Assembly: GCA_003564655.1 (NCBI GenBank)
Contig: PXES01000251.1
Span: 1-6,615, forward strand
DNA: 6,615 nucleotides
Reading direction: 5' to 3'
Origin: Paracoccaceae bacterium
Lineage (GTDB): Bacteria > Pseudomonadota > Alphaproteobacteria > Rhodobacterales > Rhodobacteraceae
Under the pieces are notes generated by a model. It saw nothing but the letters and a program-made list of their open reading frames with translations. It was not told the DNA's origin and did not search any database. This document shows, one piece after another, positions 1 through 5,607 of the stretch. A program made the position numbers and the translations under genes. How positions within the stretch are numbered: the first letter of the stretch is position 1; the number at the start of each line of letters is the position of its first letter.

Positions 1-657
1 GAAACGCTGCTGATCGGCGATTTCATGTTCGTCAACAAGATGGCCTATGGCTATTCGCGCTGGTCCTGCCCCTTCGGCCTGTGCCCGTTCGAGGGGCGCA
101 TCCTGGGCAACGAACCCGAGCATGGCGATATCGTGGTGTTCCGCCATCCCGGCACGGGGGCGGACTACATCAAACGCCTGATCGGGCTGCCCGGAGACCG
201 GGTGCAGATGCGCGACGGGGTGGTCTATCTCAATGACGAGGCGCTGCCGCAGGAGCCCGCTGGCGATTTCGTCGAACGCTACGAGCGGCAGGGCGGGACC
301 GGGCAATTCCCGCGCTGCGAAAATGCGCCCGTGGGCGAGGGTGGCGATTGCCTCAAGTCGCGCGCCATCGAGACGCTGCCCAATGGCCGCAGCTACCCGG
401 TGCTGAACATCACCGACAACAGCTCGGGCGACAACACGCCCGTTTTCACGGTCCCCGAGGGGCATTTCTTCTTCATCGGGGACAATCGCGACAACTCGCT
501 CGACTCGCGCATGCCCCGGCAGGTGGGTGGCGTGGGCATGGTGCCCTTCGACCATCTGATCGGGCGCGCGCGGCATGTGGTCTTCTCGGCCGAGGGGCGT
601 TCGCTGTTCTTCTTCTGGACCTGGCGGAGCGACCGGTTTTTCCAGAGCCTGCCGTGA
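1..657 (+). CDS. lepB: Signal peptidase I (5'-truncated by window edge)
   Basis: Type I signal peptidase (family S26), an inner-membrane serine/lysine protease that cuts signal peptides from exported proteins on the periplasmic side. The reading frame is open from base 1, and the first visible residues (ETLLIGDFMFVNK) match the segment just after the catalytic Ser motif, so the N-terminal membrane segment(s) and the nucleophile Ser lie outside the window. The general-base Lys is visible in DYIKRLIGLPGD (visible residue 58, bases 172-174). The conserved box GDNRDNSLDSR is at visible residues 160-170. About 218 residues are seen. Four cysteines (visible residues 23, 28, 106, 117) lie in the periplasmic domain, the first two as SCPFGLCPF; I recall this arrangement from other Rhodobacterales. 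The TGA stop overlaps the rnc GTG start, implying translational coupling. An ATG at base 25 is internal and not the start. Confidence 0.94.
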   Translation, partial: ETLLIGDFMFVNKMAYGYSRWSCPFGLCPFEGRILGNEPEHGDIVVFRHPGTGADYIKRLIGLPGDRVQMRDGVVYLNDEALPQEPAGDFVERYERQGGTGQFPRCENAPVGEGGDCLKSRAIETLPNGRSYPVLNITDNSSGDNTPVFTVPEGHFFFIGDNRDNSLDSRMPRQVGGVGMVPFDHLIGRARHVVFSAEGRSLFFFWTWRSDRFFQSLP

Positions 658-1358
658 AGCTCTCGCGCGCGCTGCACGACCTTGCCACGCGGCTTGGCCA
701 TGACTTCGCGCGCCCCGAGCTGCTGCGCGAGGCGTTGACTCACCCGTCGATCGCCACGCCCACGCGGCCCGACAACCAGCGGCTGGAGTTTCTGGGCGAC
801 CGGGTGCTGGGGCTGGTGGTGGCCGAGGCCCTGCTCGAGCGGGATGCCGAAGCGACCGAGGGCCAGCTTGCGCCGCGCTTCAACGCATTGGTCCGCAAGG
901 AGGCCTGCGCCGAGGTCGCGCGCGAGATCGGCCTGGGCGAGGCGCTGAAACTGGGGCGCTCCGAGATGCTCTCGGGCGGGCGGCGGAAAGATGCGATCCT
1001 GGCCGACGCGCTCGAGGCGGTGATCGCGGCGGTCTATCTCGATTCCGGGTTCGAGGCGGCGCGCGCTGTGGTGCTGCGGCTGTGGGGGGGGCGGATCGCT
1101 GGCGTGCGCGCCGATGCGCGGGACGCCAAGACCAGCCTGCAGGAATGGGCGCAGGCGCGCGGCCAGACCCCGCCCGCCTATGTCGCTCTGTCCCGCGACG
1201 GCCCCGACCACGCGCCGGACTTCACTGTCGAGGTGCGGCTTGCGGACGGTGCGACGGCGCAGGGCCGCGCCGGCTCCAAGCGCCAAGCCGAGCAACGCGC
1301 CGCCGCCGCACTGCTCGCCCAGCTCACGGGGACAGTGGGCGACCGCCGCGCGGAATAA
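654..1358 (+). CDS. rnc: Ribonuclease III
   Basis: RNase III, a cytoplasmic homodimeric Mg-dependent endonuclease that cuts double-stranded RNA (rRNA precursors, structured mRNAs and antisense duplexes). It has 234 residues, near the usual 225-235. The signature NQRLEFLGD gives E45 and D49; D118 and E121 (ADALEAVIAAVYLD) complete the acidic site by comparison with E. coli E41/D45/D114/E117. Position 42 is Gln where E. coli has Glu38, which I believe is common in this lineage. The dsRNA-binding domain runs from about residue 157 (DAKTSLQEWAQARG) to 224, with the usual GSKRQAEQRAAAALL end. The start is GTG at 654, chosen because homology begins there; upstream in-frame sequence only overlaps lepB. 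No strong Shine-Dalgarno is seen, so translation is probably coupled to lepB through the GTGA overlap. A run of eight G (1084-1091) encodes W-G-G just before the dsRNA-binding domain. era, the usual next gene, is absent. Confidence 0.96.
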   Translation: MKLSRALHDLATRLGHDFARPELLREALTHPSIATPTRPDNQRLEFLGDRVLGLVVAEALLERDAEATEGQLAPRFNALVRKEACAEVAREIGLGEALKLGRSEMLSGGRRKDAILADALEAVIAAVYLDSGFEAARAVVLRLWGGRIAGVRADARDAKTSLQEWAQARGQTPPAYVALSRDGPDHAPDFTVEVRLADGATAQGRAGSKRQAEQRAAAALLAQLTGTVGDRRAE

Positions 1359-1421
1359 GCGAGCCTCCGGCGGATCACCGCGCAGCAGGGCCGGTTTTCC
1401 CGGCTGGCGCGATCATGCCCA

Positions 1422-1475
1422 AAGCGCCCTCGGGGCGTGTGCGGCCACCCGCCCCTGCACGGCCCGAGGGCGCTT
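1422..1475 (+). terminator. Hairpin, candidate terminator after rnc
   Basis: A perfect 13-bp inverted repeat, AAGCGCCCTCGGG (1422-1434) with CCCGAGGGCGCTT (1463-1475), is extended inward past a G/G mismatch by CGTG/CACG (1436-1439 with 1458-1461). It begins 63 bases after the rnc stop. The downstream T run is poor on both strands (TTGTC on +), so it may work as an imperfect or Rho-assisted terminator, a 3'-end stabiliser, or an RNase III substrate. The hairpin itself is certain; its role is inferred. Confidence 0.45.
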
Positions 1476-1554
1476 GTCGGGGATCTGCGCAAGGGCGCCA
1501 TCCCGAACCGCTCAACCTCAAACCGTATCGCGCCGCATGCCCGCATCGCCCCCC

Positions 1555-1573
1555 GCCCCCCGGAGCGGGGGGC
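1555..1573. repeat. GC-only 8-bp hairpin with 3-base loop
   Basis: GCCCCCCG (1555-1562) pairs perfectly with CGGGGGGC (1566-1573) around the loop GAG. The left arm is preceded by a second copy of GCCCCCC (1548-1554), so a slipped register with a larger loop is also possible. It immediately abuts the next hairpin, which starts at 1574. No T run follows on either strand. Its function is not evident. Confidence 0.6.
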
Positions 1574-1629
1574 AAGCGCCCGCAAGCGGGGCATGGGCGG
1601 GTGGGTGGGCTCCGCTCGCGGGCGCTTTT
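1574..1629 (+). terminator. Strong hairpin plus T4, probable rnc-side terminator
   Basis: AAGCGCCCGC (1574-1583) pairs perfectly with GCGGGCGCTT (1618-1627). After one A/C mismatch the stem continues with AGCGG/CCGCT (1585-1589 with 1612-1616). On the + strand the descending arm ends in TTTT (1626-1629), the best intrinsic-terminator signature in the region, about 215 bases after the rnc stop. On the - strand the A/C mismatch becomes a U-G wobble, making the 16-bp stem continuous, but only two T follow there. The 22-base loop contains a G-quadruplex motif. Confidence 0.5.
1595..1609 (+). other. G-quadruplex motif with 1-1-1 loops
   Basis: Four GGG tracts separated by single bases (C, T, T) read GGGCGGGTGGGTGGG. 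A further GGGG lies just upstream (1588-1591) and GGGGGG at 1567-1572. Four G3 tracts with one-base loops are, from published biophysics, the most stable parallel quadruplex class. The motif is on the strand transcribed from rnc, so it could fold in the 3' RNA as well as in DNA. It lies entirely inside the loop of the 1574-1627 hairpin. The motif is directly seen; folding in cells is inferred. Confidence 0.65.
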
Positions 1630-1643
1630 CCATCTCCGACGGG

Positions 1644-1684
1644 GGTGCCGTCACAGGGGGCATCGAGCCCCCTGCGACGGCGCT
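1644..1684 (-). terminator. Hairpin, candidate terminator after dctD
   Basis: CAGGGGGC (1654-1661) pairs perfectly with GCCCCCTG (1667-1674) around the loop ATCGA. After one A/C mismatch the stem is extended by GCCGTC (1647-1652) with GACGGC (1676-1681). In RNA read from the - strand (the dctD direction) the mismatch becomes a U-G wobble, giving an unbroken 15-bp stem. It starts about 40 bases beyond the dctD stop, a suitable terminator position, but no U run follows, so any termination would be Rho-aided or inefficient. A competing small hairpin, GACGG/CCGTC (1638-1642 with 1648-1652), uses the same left arm. Confidence 0.45.
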
Positions 1685-1722
1685 GCCGCGGCACACATGC
1701 GGGCCGGGCGAGACTGCGCGCG

Positions 1723-3054
1723 CTACACGTAGTCGCCGCGCACCAGCCCGTATTTCGCCATCTTCTCGTTCAGCGTCCGGCGCGGCAGGCGCAATTCCTC
1801 CATCACCGCGGTGATCGACCCGCGATGGCGGCGCATGGTGTTGTCGATCAGCATGCGCTCGAAGGCCTCGACATGCTCTTTCAGCGGCTTGCCTTCGGTG
1901 GTCAGCGCCTCGGTCGCGGCCTCGTTGTCGGCCATGATCAGCGACATCAGCGCCCCTTCCTCGCGGCGGCTCTGCAGCACCGCGCGCTCGGCGATATTGA
2001 CAAGCTGGCGCACATTTCCGGGCCAGGGCGCCTGCAGAAGCTGCGCCGCCTCGGGCATCGTTACCTCGGGCACCGGACAGCCATATTCCTCGGCGAACTG
2101 GCCCAGATAGGTGTTGAACAGCGCCAGGATATCCTCGCCGCGGGTCCGCAGCGGCGGCAGGGGGAGCTTGTGCGCGCTCAGCCGGAACAACAGGTCGGGG
2201 CGCAGCGCGTCCTCGATGGTCTGGTCGGCGCGGTGCGTGTTGCAGATGGCGATCACCCGGGTCTCGGGCGGGGTGCCGATGGTGTTGAGCCAACCCAGCA
2301 GCCGCGCCTGCATCGCCTCGGACAGGTTCTCGACATCCTCGATGACCAGCGTGCCGCCGCGCGCCTCTTCGGTCAGGGGCTTGCCTGCGCCTTCGGCTAC
2401 CGGGCCGAACAGCCGCACGGCCAGGTCCTCATCGCTCATCCCGGCAAGGCTGAGGGCCACGAACTTGCGCCCCGCGCGGGGGCCGACCGCGTGCAGCGCA
2501 TGGGCCACCAGCGTCTTGCCGGTGCCGGTCTCGCCGTCGATCAGCACATGCCCGTCGGCTTGCCCGATATCGAGGATATCCTCGCGCAGCCGCTGCATCA
2601 CTTCGGATGCGCCGACCAGACGGCGCATCAGCGTGCTGCCATCGGCCAGTTCCGAACGCAGCGCCCGCGCCTCGAGCGCGAGGCTGCGCTTCTTCACCGC
2701 CCGTTCGGCCAGCGCCATCATCTTCTCGGGGTCGAACGGCTTTTCGAGGAAATCGAACGCGCCCAGCCGCATCGCCTCGACCGCGATGGGCACATCGCCA
2801 TGGCCGGTGATCATGATCACGGGGATCGCGGAATCAAGCGCCACCAGCCGCTTGAGAAGCGTCATCCCGTCCATGTTGGGCATGCGGATATCTGTGATCA
2901 CCACACCCGGAAAATCGGCGGTGATCGCGGCCAGCGCCTCTTGCCCGTCGGCATAGGTCTCGGTCGAGAACCCCGACAGCGCCAGCCACTGGCTGATCGA
3001 CTGGCGCATATCCTGTTCGTCATCGACGATCGCGACACGCATCTGGCGGCTCAT
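1723..3054 (-). CDS. dctD: DctD-type response regulator lacking the GAFTGA loop
   Basis: Response regulator of the NtrC/DctD family, 443 residues, probably the phosphorylation partner of the adjacent DctB. The receiver domain (about 5-120) has the acidic pair D11/D12, phospho-acceptor D55 (ITDIRMP), T83 and K105. The AAA+ domain (about 145-375) has Walker A GETGTGKT (174-181), arginine-finger residues R285 and R291, and sensor II GNVRQL (346-351). The C-terminal Fis-type helix-turn-helix (about 390-437) has the DctD-like PRRTLNEKMAKYGL. Two departures stand out. After LFG (215-217), where sigma-54 activators carry GAFTGA, there are only 15 residues before GGTL instead of about 21 in NtrC, and no GAFTGA. 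The Walker B pair is E239-D240 rather than D-E. Sigma-54 activation is therefore doubtful. The ATG at 3054 is preceded by a good Shine-Dalgarno. Named by homology; target genes are not in the window. Confidence 0.88.
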   Translation of the reverse strand: MSRQMRVAIVDDEQDMRQSISQWLALSGFSTETYADGQEALAAITADFPGVVITDIRMPNMDGMTLLKRLVALDSAIPVIMITGHGDVPIAVEAMRLGAFDFLEKPFDPEKMMALAERAVKKRSLALEARALRSELADGSTLMRRLVGASEVMQRLREDILDIGQADGHVLIDGETGTGKTLVAHALHAVGPRAGRKFVALSLAGMSDEDLAVRLFGPVAEGAGKPLTEEARGGTLVIEDVENLSEAMQARLLGWLNTIGTPPETRVIAICNTHRADQTIEDALRPDLLFRLSAHKLPLPPLRTRGEDILALFNTYLGQFAEEYGCPVPEVTMPEAAQLLQAPWPGNVRQLVNIAERAVLQSRREEGALMSLIMADNEAATEALTTEGKPLKEHVEAFERMLIDNTMRRHRGSITAVMEELRLPRRTLNEKMAKYGLVRGDYV

Positions 3055-3061
3055 GAAAGGG

Positions 3062-3075
3062 CTTCCTTCTTCCTT
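3062..3075 (-). promoter_or_regulatory. Tandem Shine-Dalgarno before dctD
   Basis: On the - strand the sequence AAGGAAG occurs twice in direct tandem, AAGGAAGAAGGAAG, in the 43-base dctB-dctD gap. The nearer copy (3062-3068) ends 7 bases before the ATG at 3054, an ideal distance, and supports that start over the internal ATG at residue 5. The farther copy lies 14 bases away and may act as a ribosome standby site. dctB has no comparable site, so dctD may be translated more strongly than dctB. Confidence 0.7.
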
Positions 3076-3097
3076 GTGTCAGTGCCGGGCGCGCGGC

Positions 3098-4858
3098 TCA
3101 TTCGGCGGCATCGCGGTGCTGGCCGTGGCGCGGGAACTCGACCTCGAACACAGCACCCCCCTCGGGCGCGTTGAGCGCGGTCAGCCGCCCGCCATGATCG
3201 CCGACAATCCCCGACGAAATCGCCAGCCCCAGCCCCACCCCCTTGCCGGCGGGCTTGGTGGTGTAGAAGGGCTCGAACAGGCTGTCGGGATCGGCGATCC
3301 CCTCGCCATTGTCGCGCACGGTCAACTTGGCGGTCTCGCCCTCGCTGATGATGATGTCGATCTGCGGGCTGTTGACCTTGCGCGTGGCATCGACGGCGTT
3401 GCGCACCAGGTTGATGATCACCTGCTCGACCCGCACCGTGTCGCCCAGGATTATCACCGGCTCGGGCGGGACGGTGCGCACGACCAGCACCCGGCTGTCG
3501 CGCAGCATCGGCTCCATCATCGTCAGTGCATCGGCCAGACAGGTGCGCAGGTCGATGGGGGCAAAGGCCTCGCCGCCCTTGCGGGCAAAGCTCTTGAGCG
3601 TCTTGGCAATCGCCGCCATCCGGTCAAGCAGGTCGTCGATGCGCTGAAAGGCGGCCAGCGCCTCATCCGGGCGCTTGCGCTTGAGCAGCAGCCGCGCGCC
3701 TGCCAGATAGGTCTTCATCGCCGCGAGCGGCTGGTTCAACTCGTGGCTGACCGAGGCCGACATCTCGCCCAGAGAGGCCAGCTTGGCCGATTGCGCCAGC
3801 GTCTGCTCGGCCATGGCGAGGTCCTTCTGCACCCGGACGCGCGCCGCGATCTCGCGCTGCAGCCGGGCGTTGAGCGCGCGCAGATCCTCGGATTCGCGCT
3901 GAAAGACCGCCGATTGCGACCAGGCGCGGCGGCTGAGCATGTAGAAGACCAGCGCCAGCAGCAGCGCAAAGACCGTCAGCACCAGCGCGAGGACGGCATT
4001 GACGCTTTCGCGCACGGAATCGTAGCGGGTGAAGCTGACCAGCCGCCAGCCCCGAAACGGCACCCGCACCTCGGAGCGCAGCACCGCCTCGCCGCGCACG
4101 AAGGCGTCGGCGCTCGGCTGTGTCCAGTCGGCGGTGGCGCGCAGCGCCCGCGTGATGGCCGAGCTCGGGTCCTGCAGCGCCACGGCCTCTTCCAGCGTGC
4201 GCCCGCGCCAGCGCGGCTCGGTCGCGAGGATGATGCGCCCGCCAGAGTCGGTCAGCGCGACGGCATCGGCGAACCCGGCCCAGCTCCGCTCGAATTTCGA
4301 CAGGTCGGCCAGCACCATCACCACGCCCAGCACCTCGTTGCCGCGCCGCACCGAGCGCGAGAAGGTGAAGCCGAAGCCCCCGGTCTCGAGGTCCTGGACC
4401 AGAAAGGAAGTGTCGGAACTGCGCCGCGCCTCGACGAAGGCGGATTCATTGCCGCGGTTCTTGCCAAGCTGGTTGCGGTCGGTCGCGGCCACCACGCGGC
4501 CGGAATTGTCCATCAGTTCGATAGAGGCCGCACCGATCTCGCCCTGCAGGTCGATCAGCCGCTGCGAGGTGGCGGTGAAGCTCGACTCGGATAGCGCCGA
4601 GATCAACTCGGGGTCGCGCGCCAGAAGCAGCGGCACGACCGAGTTGCGCTGCAGTTCGGACTGGATATTGCCGGAATAGAGCACCAGACGCAATTCGGCG
4701 CGGTTGCGCGTGGAATCCGCAAAATTCTCGGTCAGGAAGCTGTTGAGGAACCACACTGTGACGCCCGCCGCCAGCACCAGCGCAGCAATCACCACCCGGC
4801 CCCAGAACGGGATGCCGAGGATGCTCACGCGGCTGGATTGCGGGTCCTGCACACTCAT
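3098..4858 (-). CDS. dctB: DctB-type membrane sensor histidine kinase
   Basis: Sensor kinase of 586 residues, within the usual DctB length. It has a short cytoplasmic N-terminus, membrane segment 1 (about 20-42), a periplasmic double-Cache-like domain (about 43-285), membrane segment 2 (about 286-308) and a coiled-coil linker (about 315-358). The HisKA domain carries phospho-acceptor H372 in SVSHELNQPLAAM. The ATP-binding domain has the N box with N487 (NLVRNAVDA), G1 box DNGEGI (516-521), F box LFEPFYTTK (527-535) and G2 box GKGVGLGL (538-545), so it should be catalytically active. Family members sense C4-dicarboxylates and phosphorylate DctD. In the membrane-distal sensor module the usual Arg-Pro-Tyr-Phe-like motif is replaced (GKNRGNESAF, 132-141), so the ligand may differ. 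The gap to purQ is 46 bases and to dctD 43. The ATG at 4858 has no clear Shine-Dalgarno; no in-frame start is visible upstream before the stop near 5000. Confidence 0.9.
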   Translation of the reverse strand: MSVQDPQSSRVSILGIPFWGRVVIAALVLAAGVTVWFLNSFLTENFADSTRNRAELRLVLYSGNIQSELQRNSVVPLLLARDPELISALSESSFTATSQRLIDLQGEIGAASIELMDNSGRVVAATDRNQLGKNRGNESAFVEARRSSDTSFLVQDLETGGFGFTFSRSVRRGNEVLGVVMVLADLSKFERSWAGFADAVALTDSGGRIILATEPRWRGRTLEEAVALQDPSSAITRALRATADWTQPSADAFVRGEAVLRSEVRVPFRGWRLVSFTRYDSVRESVNAVLALVLTVFALLLALVFYMLSRRAWSQSAVFQRESEDLRALNARLQREIAARVRVQKDLAMAEQTLAQSAKLASLGEMSASVSHELNQPLAAMKTYLAGARLLLKRKRPDEALAAFQRIDDLLDRMAAIAKTLKSFARKGGEAFAPIDLRTCLADALTMMEPMLRDSRVLVVRTVPPEPVIILGDTVRVEQVIINLVRNAVDATRKVNSPQIDIIISEGETAKLTVRDNGEGIADPDSLFEPFYTTKPAGKGVGLGLAISSGIVGDHGGRLTALNAPEGGAVFEVEFPRHGQHRDAAE

Positions 4859-4894
4859 TGACGCAGGATACGGCCATAACCGGGGCCGCTCAAG

Positions 4895-4911
4895 CGCCTG
4901 CGCATCAGGCG
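4895..4911 (-). repeat. Small hairpin over the purQ stop codon
   Basis: CGCCTG (4895-4900) and CAGGCG (4906-4911) are perfect complements around a 5-base spacer that includes part of the purQ stop codon. No T run follows on the - strand. It could attenuate read-through from purQ into dctB or stabilise the purQ 3' end, or be chance in GC-rich DNA. Another short complement, CGGCC/GGCCG (4871-4875 with 4884-4888), lies in the same purQ-dctB gap. Confidence 0.3.
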
Positions 4912-5573
4912 GGCACGAAAGCGCGCATCAGCCCGTCGAAAAGCCGCTGCCCGTCGGCACTGCCCTGCAGCGCCGAGATGGCGCGCTCGGGATGCGGCAT
5001 CATGCCCAGCACGCGGCCATCGGCCGACAGGATGCCCGCGATATCCGCCGCCGAGCCGTTGGGGTTGTCGAGATAGCGAAACGCCACACGCCCCTCGCCC
5101 TCGAGCCGCGCCAGCGTCTCGGGGTCGGCGGTGTAGTTGCCATCGTGATGGGCGACGGGAACAGCGATCTCGGCGCCCTCGGCATAGGCGGCGGTAAAGG
5201 GGCTGTCGGTCGTCTCGACCCGCAGCGTGACCGTGCGGCAGACATAGCGCAGATGCGCGTTGCGCAGCAGCGCGCCGGGCAAGAGCCCCATCTCGACAAG
5301 CACCTGAAACCCGTTGCAGACACCCAGCACATGCCCGCCCTGCCCCGCAAATTCGCGGATCGCCCCGGCGATGGGGGCGCGCGCGGCAATCGCGCCGCAG
5401 CGCAGGTAGTCGCCAAAGGAAAACCCGCCCGGAACGCCGACGATATCGGTGCCCGGCGGCAGCGCGTTCTCCTTGTGCCAGACCCGCGTGACCTGCGCGC
5501 CCGCCTCGGCAAAGGCGACGGCCAGATCGCGGTCGCAATTCGAGCCCGGAAAGGTGATGACGGCAGCTTTCAT
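4905..5573 (-). CDS. purQ: Phosphoribosylformylglycinamidine synthase, glutaminase subunit PurQ
   Basis: Glutamine amidotransferase subunit of FGAM synthase, the ATP-dependent fourth step of purine synthesis in the cytoplasm; it releases ammonia from glutamine and passes it to PurL in a PurS-PurQ-PurL complex. The 222 residues match small PurQ proteins. The class I amidotransferase triad is visible: C86 in GVCNGFQ, H194 and E196 in MMPHPER. The N-terminal ITFPGSNCDRD and the GGFSFGDYLRCGAIA segment (49-63) are typical of PurQ. The ATG at 5573 is supported by GGAGG on the - strand (5582-5586), 8 bases upstream. The partner purS, often next to purQ in alphaproteobacteria, is not here: the upstream neighbour is an alcohol dehydrogenase, 123 bp away. 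dctB follows after 46 bases on the same strand, so read-through is possible. Confidence 0.96.
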   Translation of the reverse strand: MKAAVITFPGSNCDRDLAVAFAEAGAQVTRVWHKENALPPGTDIVGVPGGFSFGDYLRCGAIAARAPIAGAIREFAGQGGHVLGVCNGFQVLVEMGLLPGALLRNAHLRYVCRTVTLRVETTDSPFTAAYAEGAEIAVPVAHHDGNYTADPETLARLEGEGRVAFRYLDNPNGSAADIAGILSADGRVLGMMPHPERAISALQGSADGQRLFDGLMRAFVPA

Positions 5574-5581
5574 GCCCTGCG

Positions 5582-5586
5582 CCTCC
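5582..5586 (-). promoter_or_regulatory. Shine-Dalgarno of purQ
   Basis: GGAGG on the - strand lies 8 bases upstream of the ATG at 5573, near ideal spacing, and fixes the purQ start. Confidence 0.7.
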
Positions 5587-5607
5587 GTGGTGATGCGGGT
5601 GCCCTGC

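Larger units (their letters stand above)
1359..1722. other. Convergent intergenic region rich in inverted repeats
   Basis: This 364-bp stretch lies between the ends of rnc (+) and dctD (-). I see no credible protein gene, tRNA or known RNA family; frames crossing it are GC-driven. It holds at least four strong hairpins (1422-1475, 1555-1573, 1574-1627, 1644-1684), a smaller one with stem 1390-1394/1400-1404, a 10-bp palindrome TGCCGCGGCA at 1684-1693, and a four-tract G-quadruplex motif at 1595-1609. The 8-mer AAGCGCCC (1422, 1574) and its complement GGGCGCTT (1468, 1620) each occur twice, so arms of different hairpins can also pair with one another. The simplest reading is a two-sided transcription barrier for the convergent genes; structured or decayed repeat DNA is the alternative. 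Confidence 0.8.

Noticed and set aside
348..653. Earlier ATG start for rnc, giving a 336-residue protein
   Set aside because: The added segment would be lepB coding sequence read in another frame. RNase III homology begins at GTG 654, which overlaps the lepB stop in the usual coupled manner.
393..1295. - strand frame of 300 codons opposite lepB and rnc
   Set aside because: No motifs, Arg/Gln/His-rich, and fully overlaps two recognised genes.
1114..3174. Very long open + strand frame (about 686 codons) covering the 3' part of rnc, the intergenic region and the antisense of dctD
   Set aside because: Its translation is Arg/His/Gln/Ala-rich, has no recognisable domain, and mirrors the third-position GC bias of dctD on the other strand. 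The rnc and dctD frames have clear family motifs.
3053..4594. Long + strand frame antisense to dctB (about 513 codons)
   Set aside because: Low-complexity Gly/Arg/Gln/His composition expected from the antisense of a high-GC gene; dctB on the - strand has all kinase motifs.
4875..4877. ATG on the - strand upstream of dctB as an alternative start
   Set aside because: It is 19 bases from the annotated ATG and therefore out of frame with dctB.
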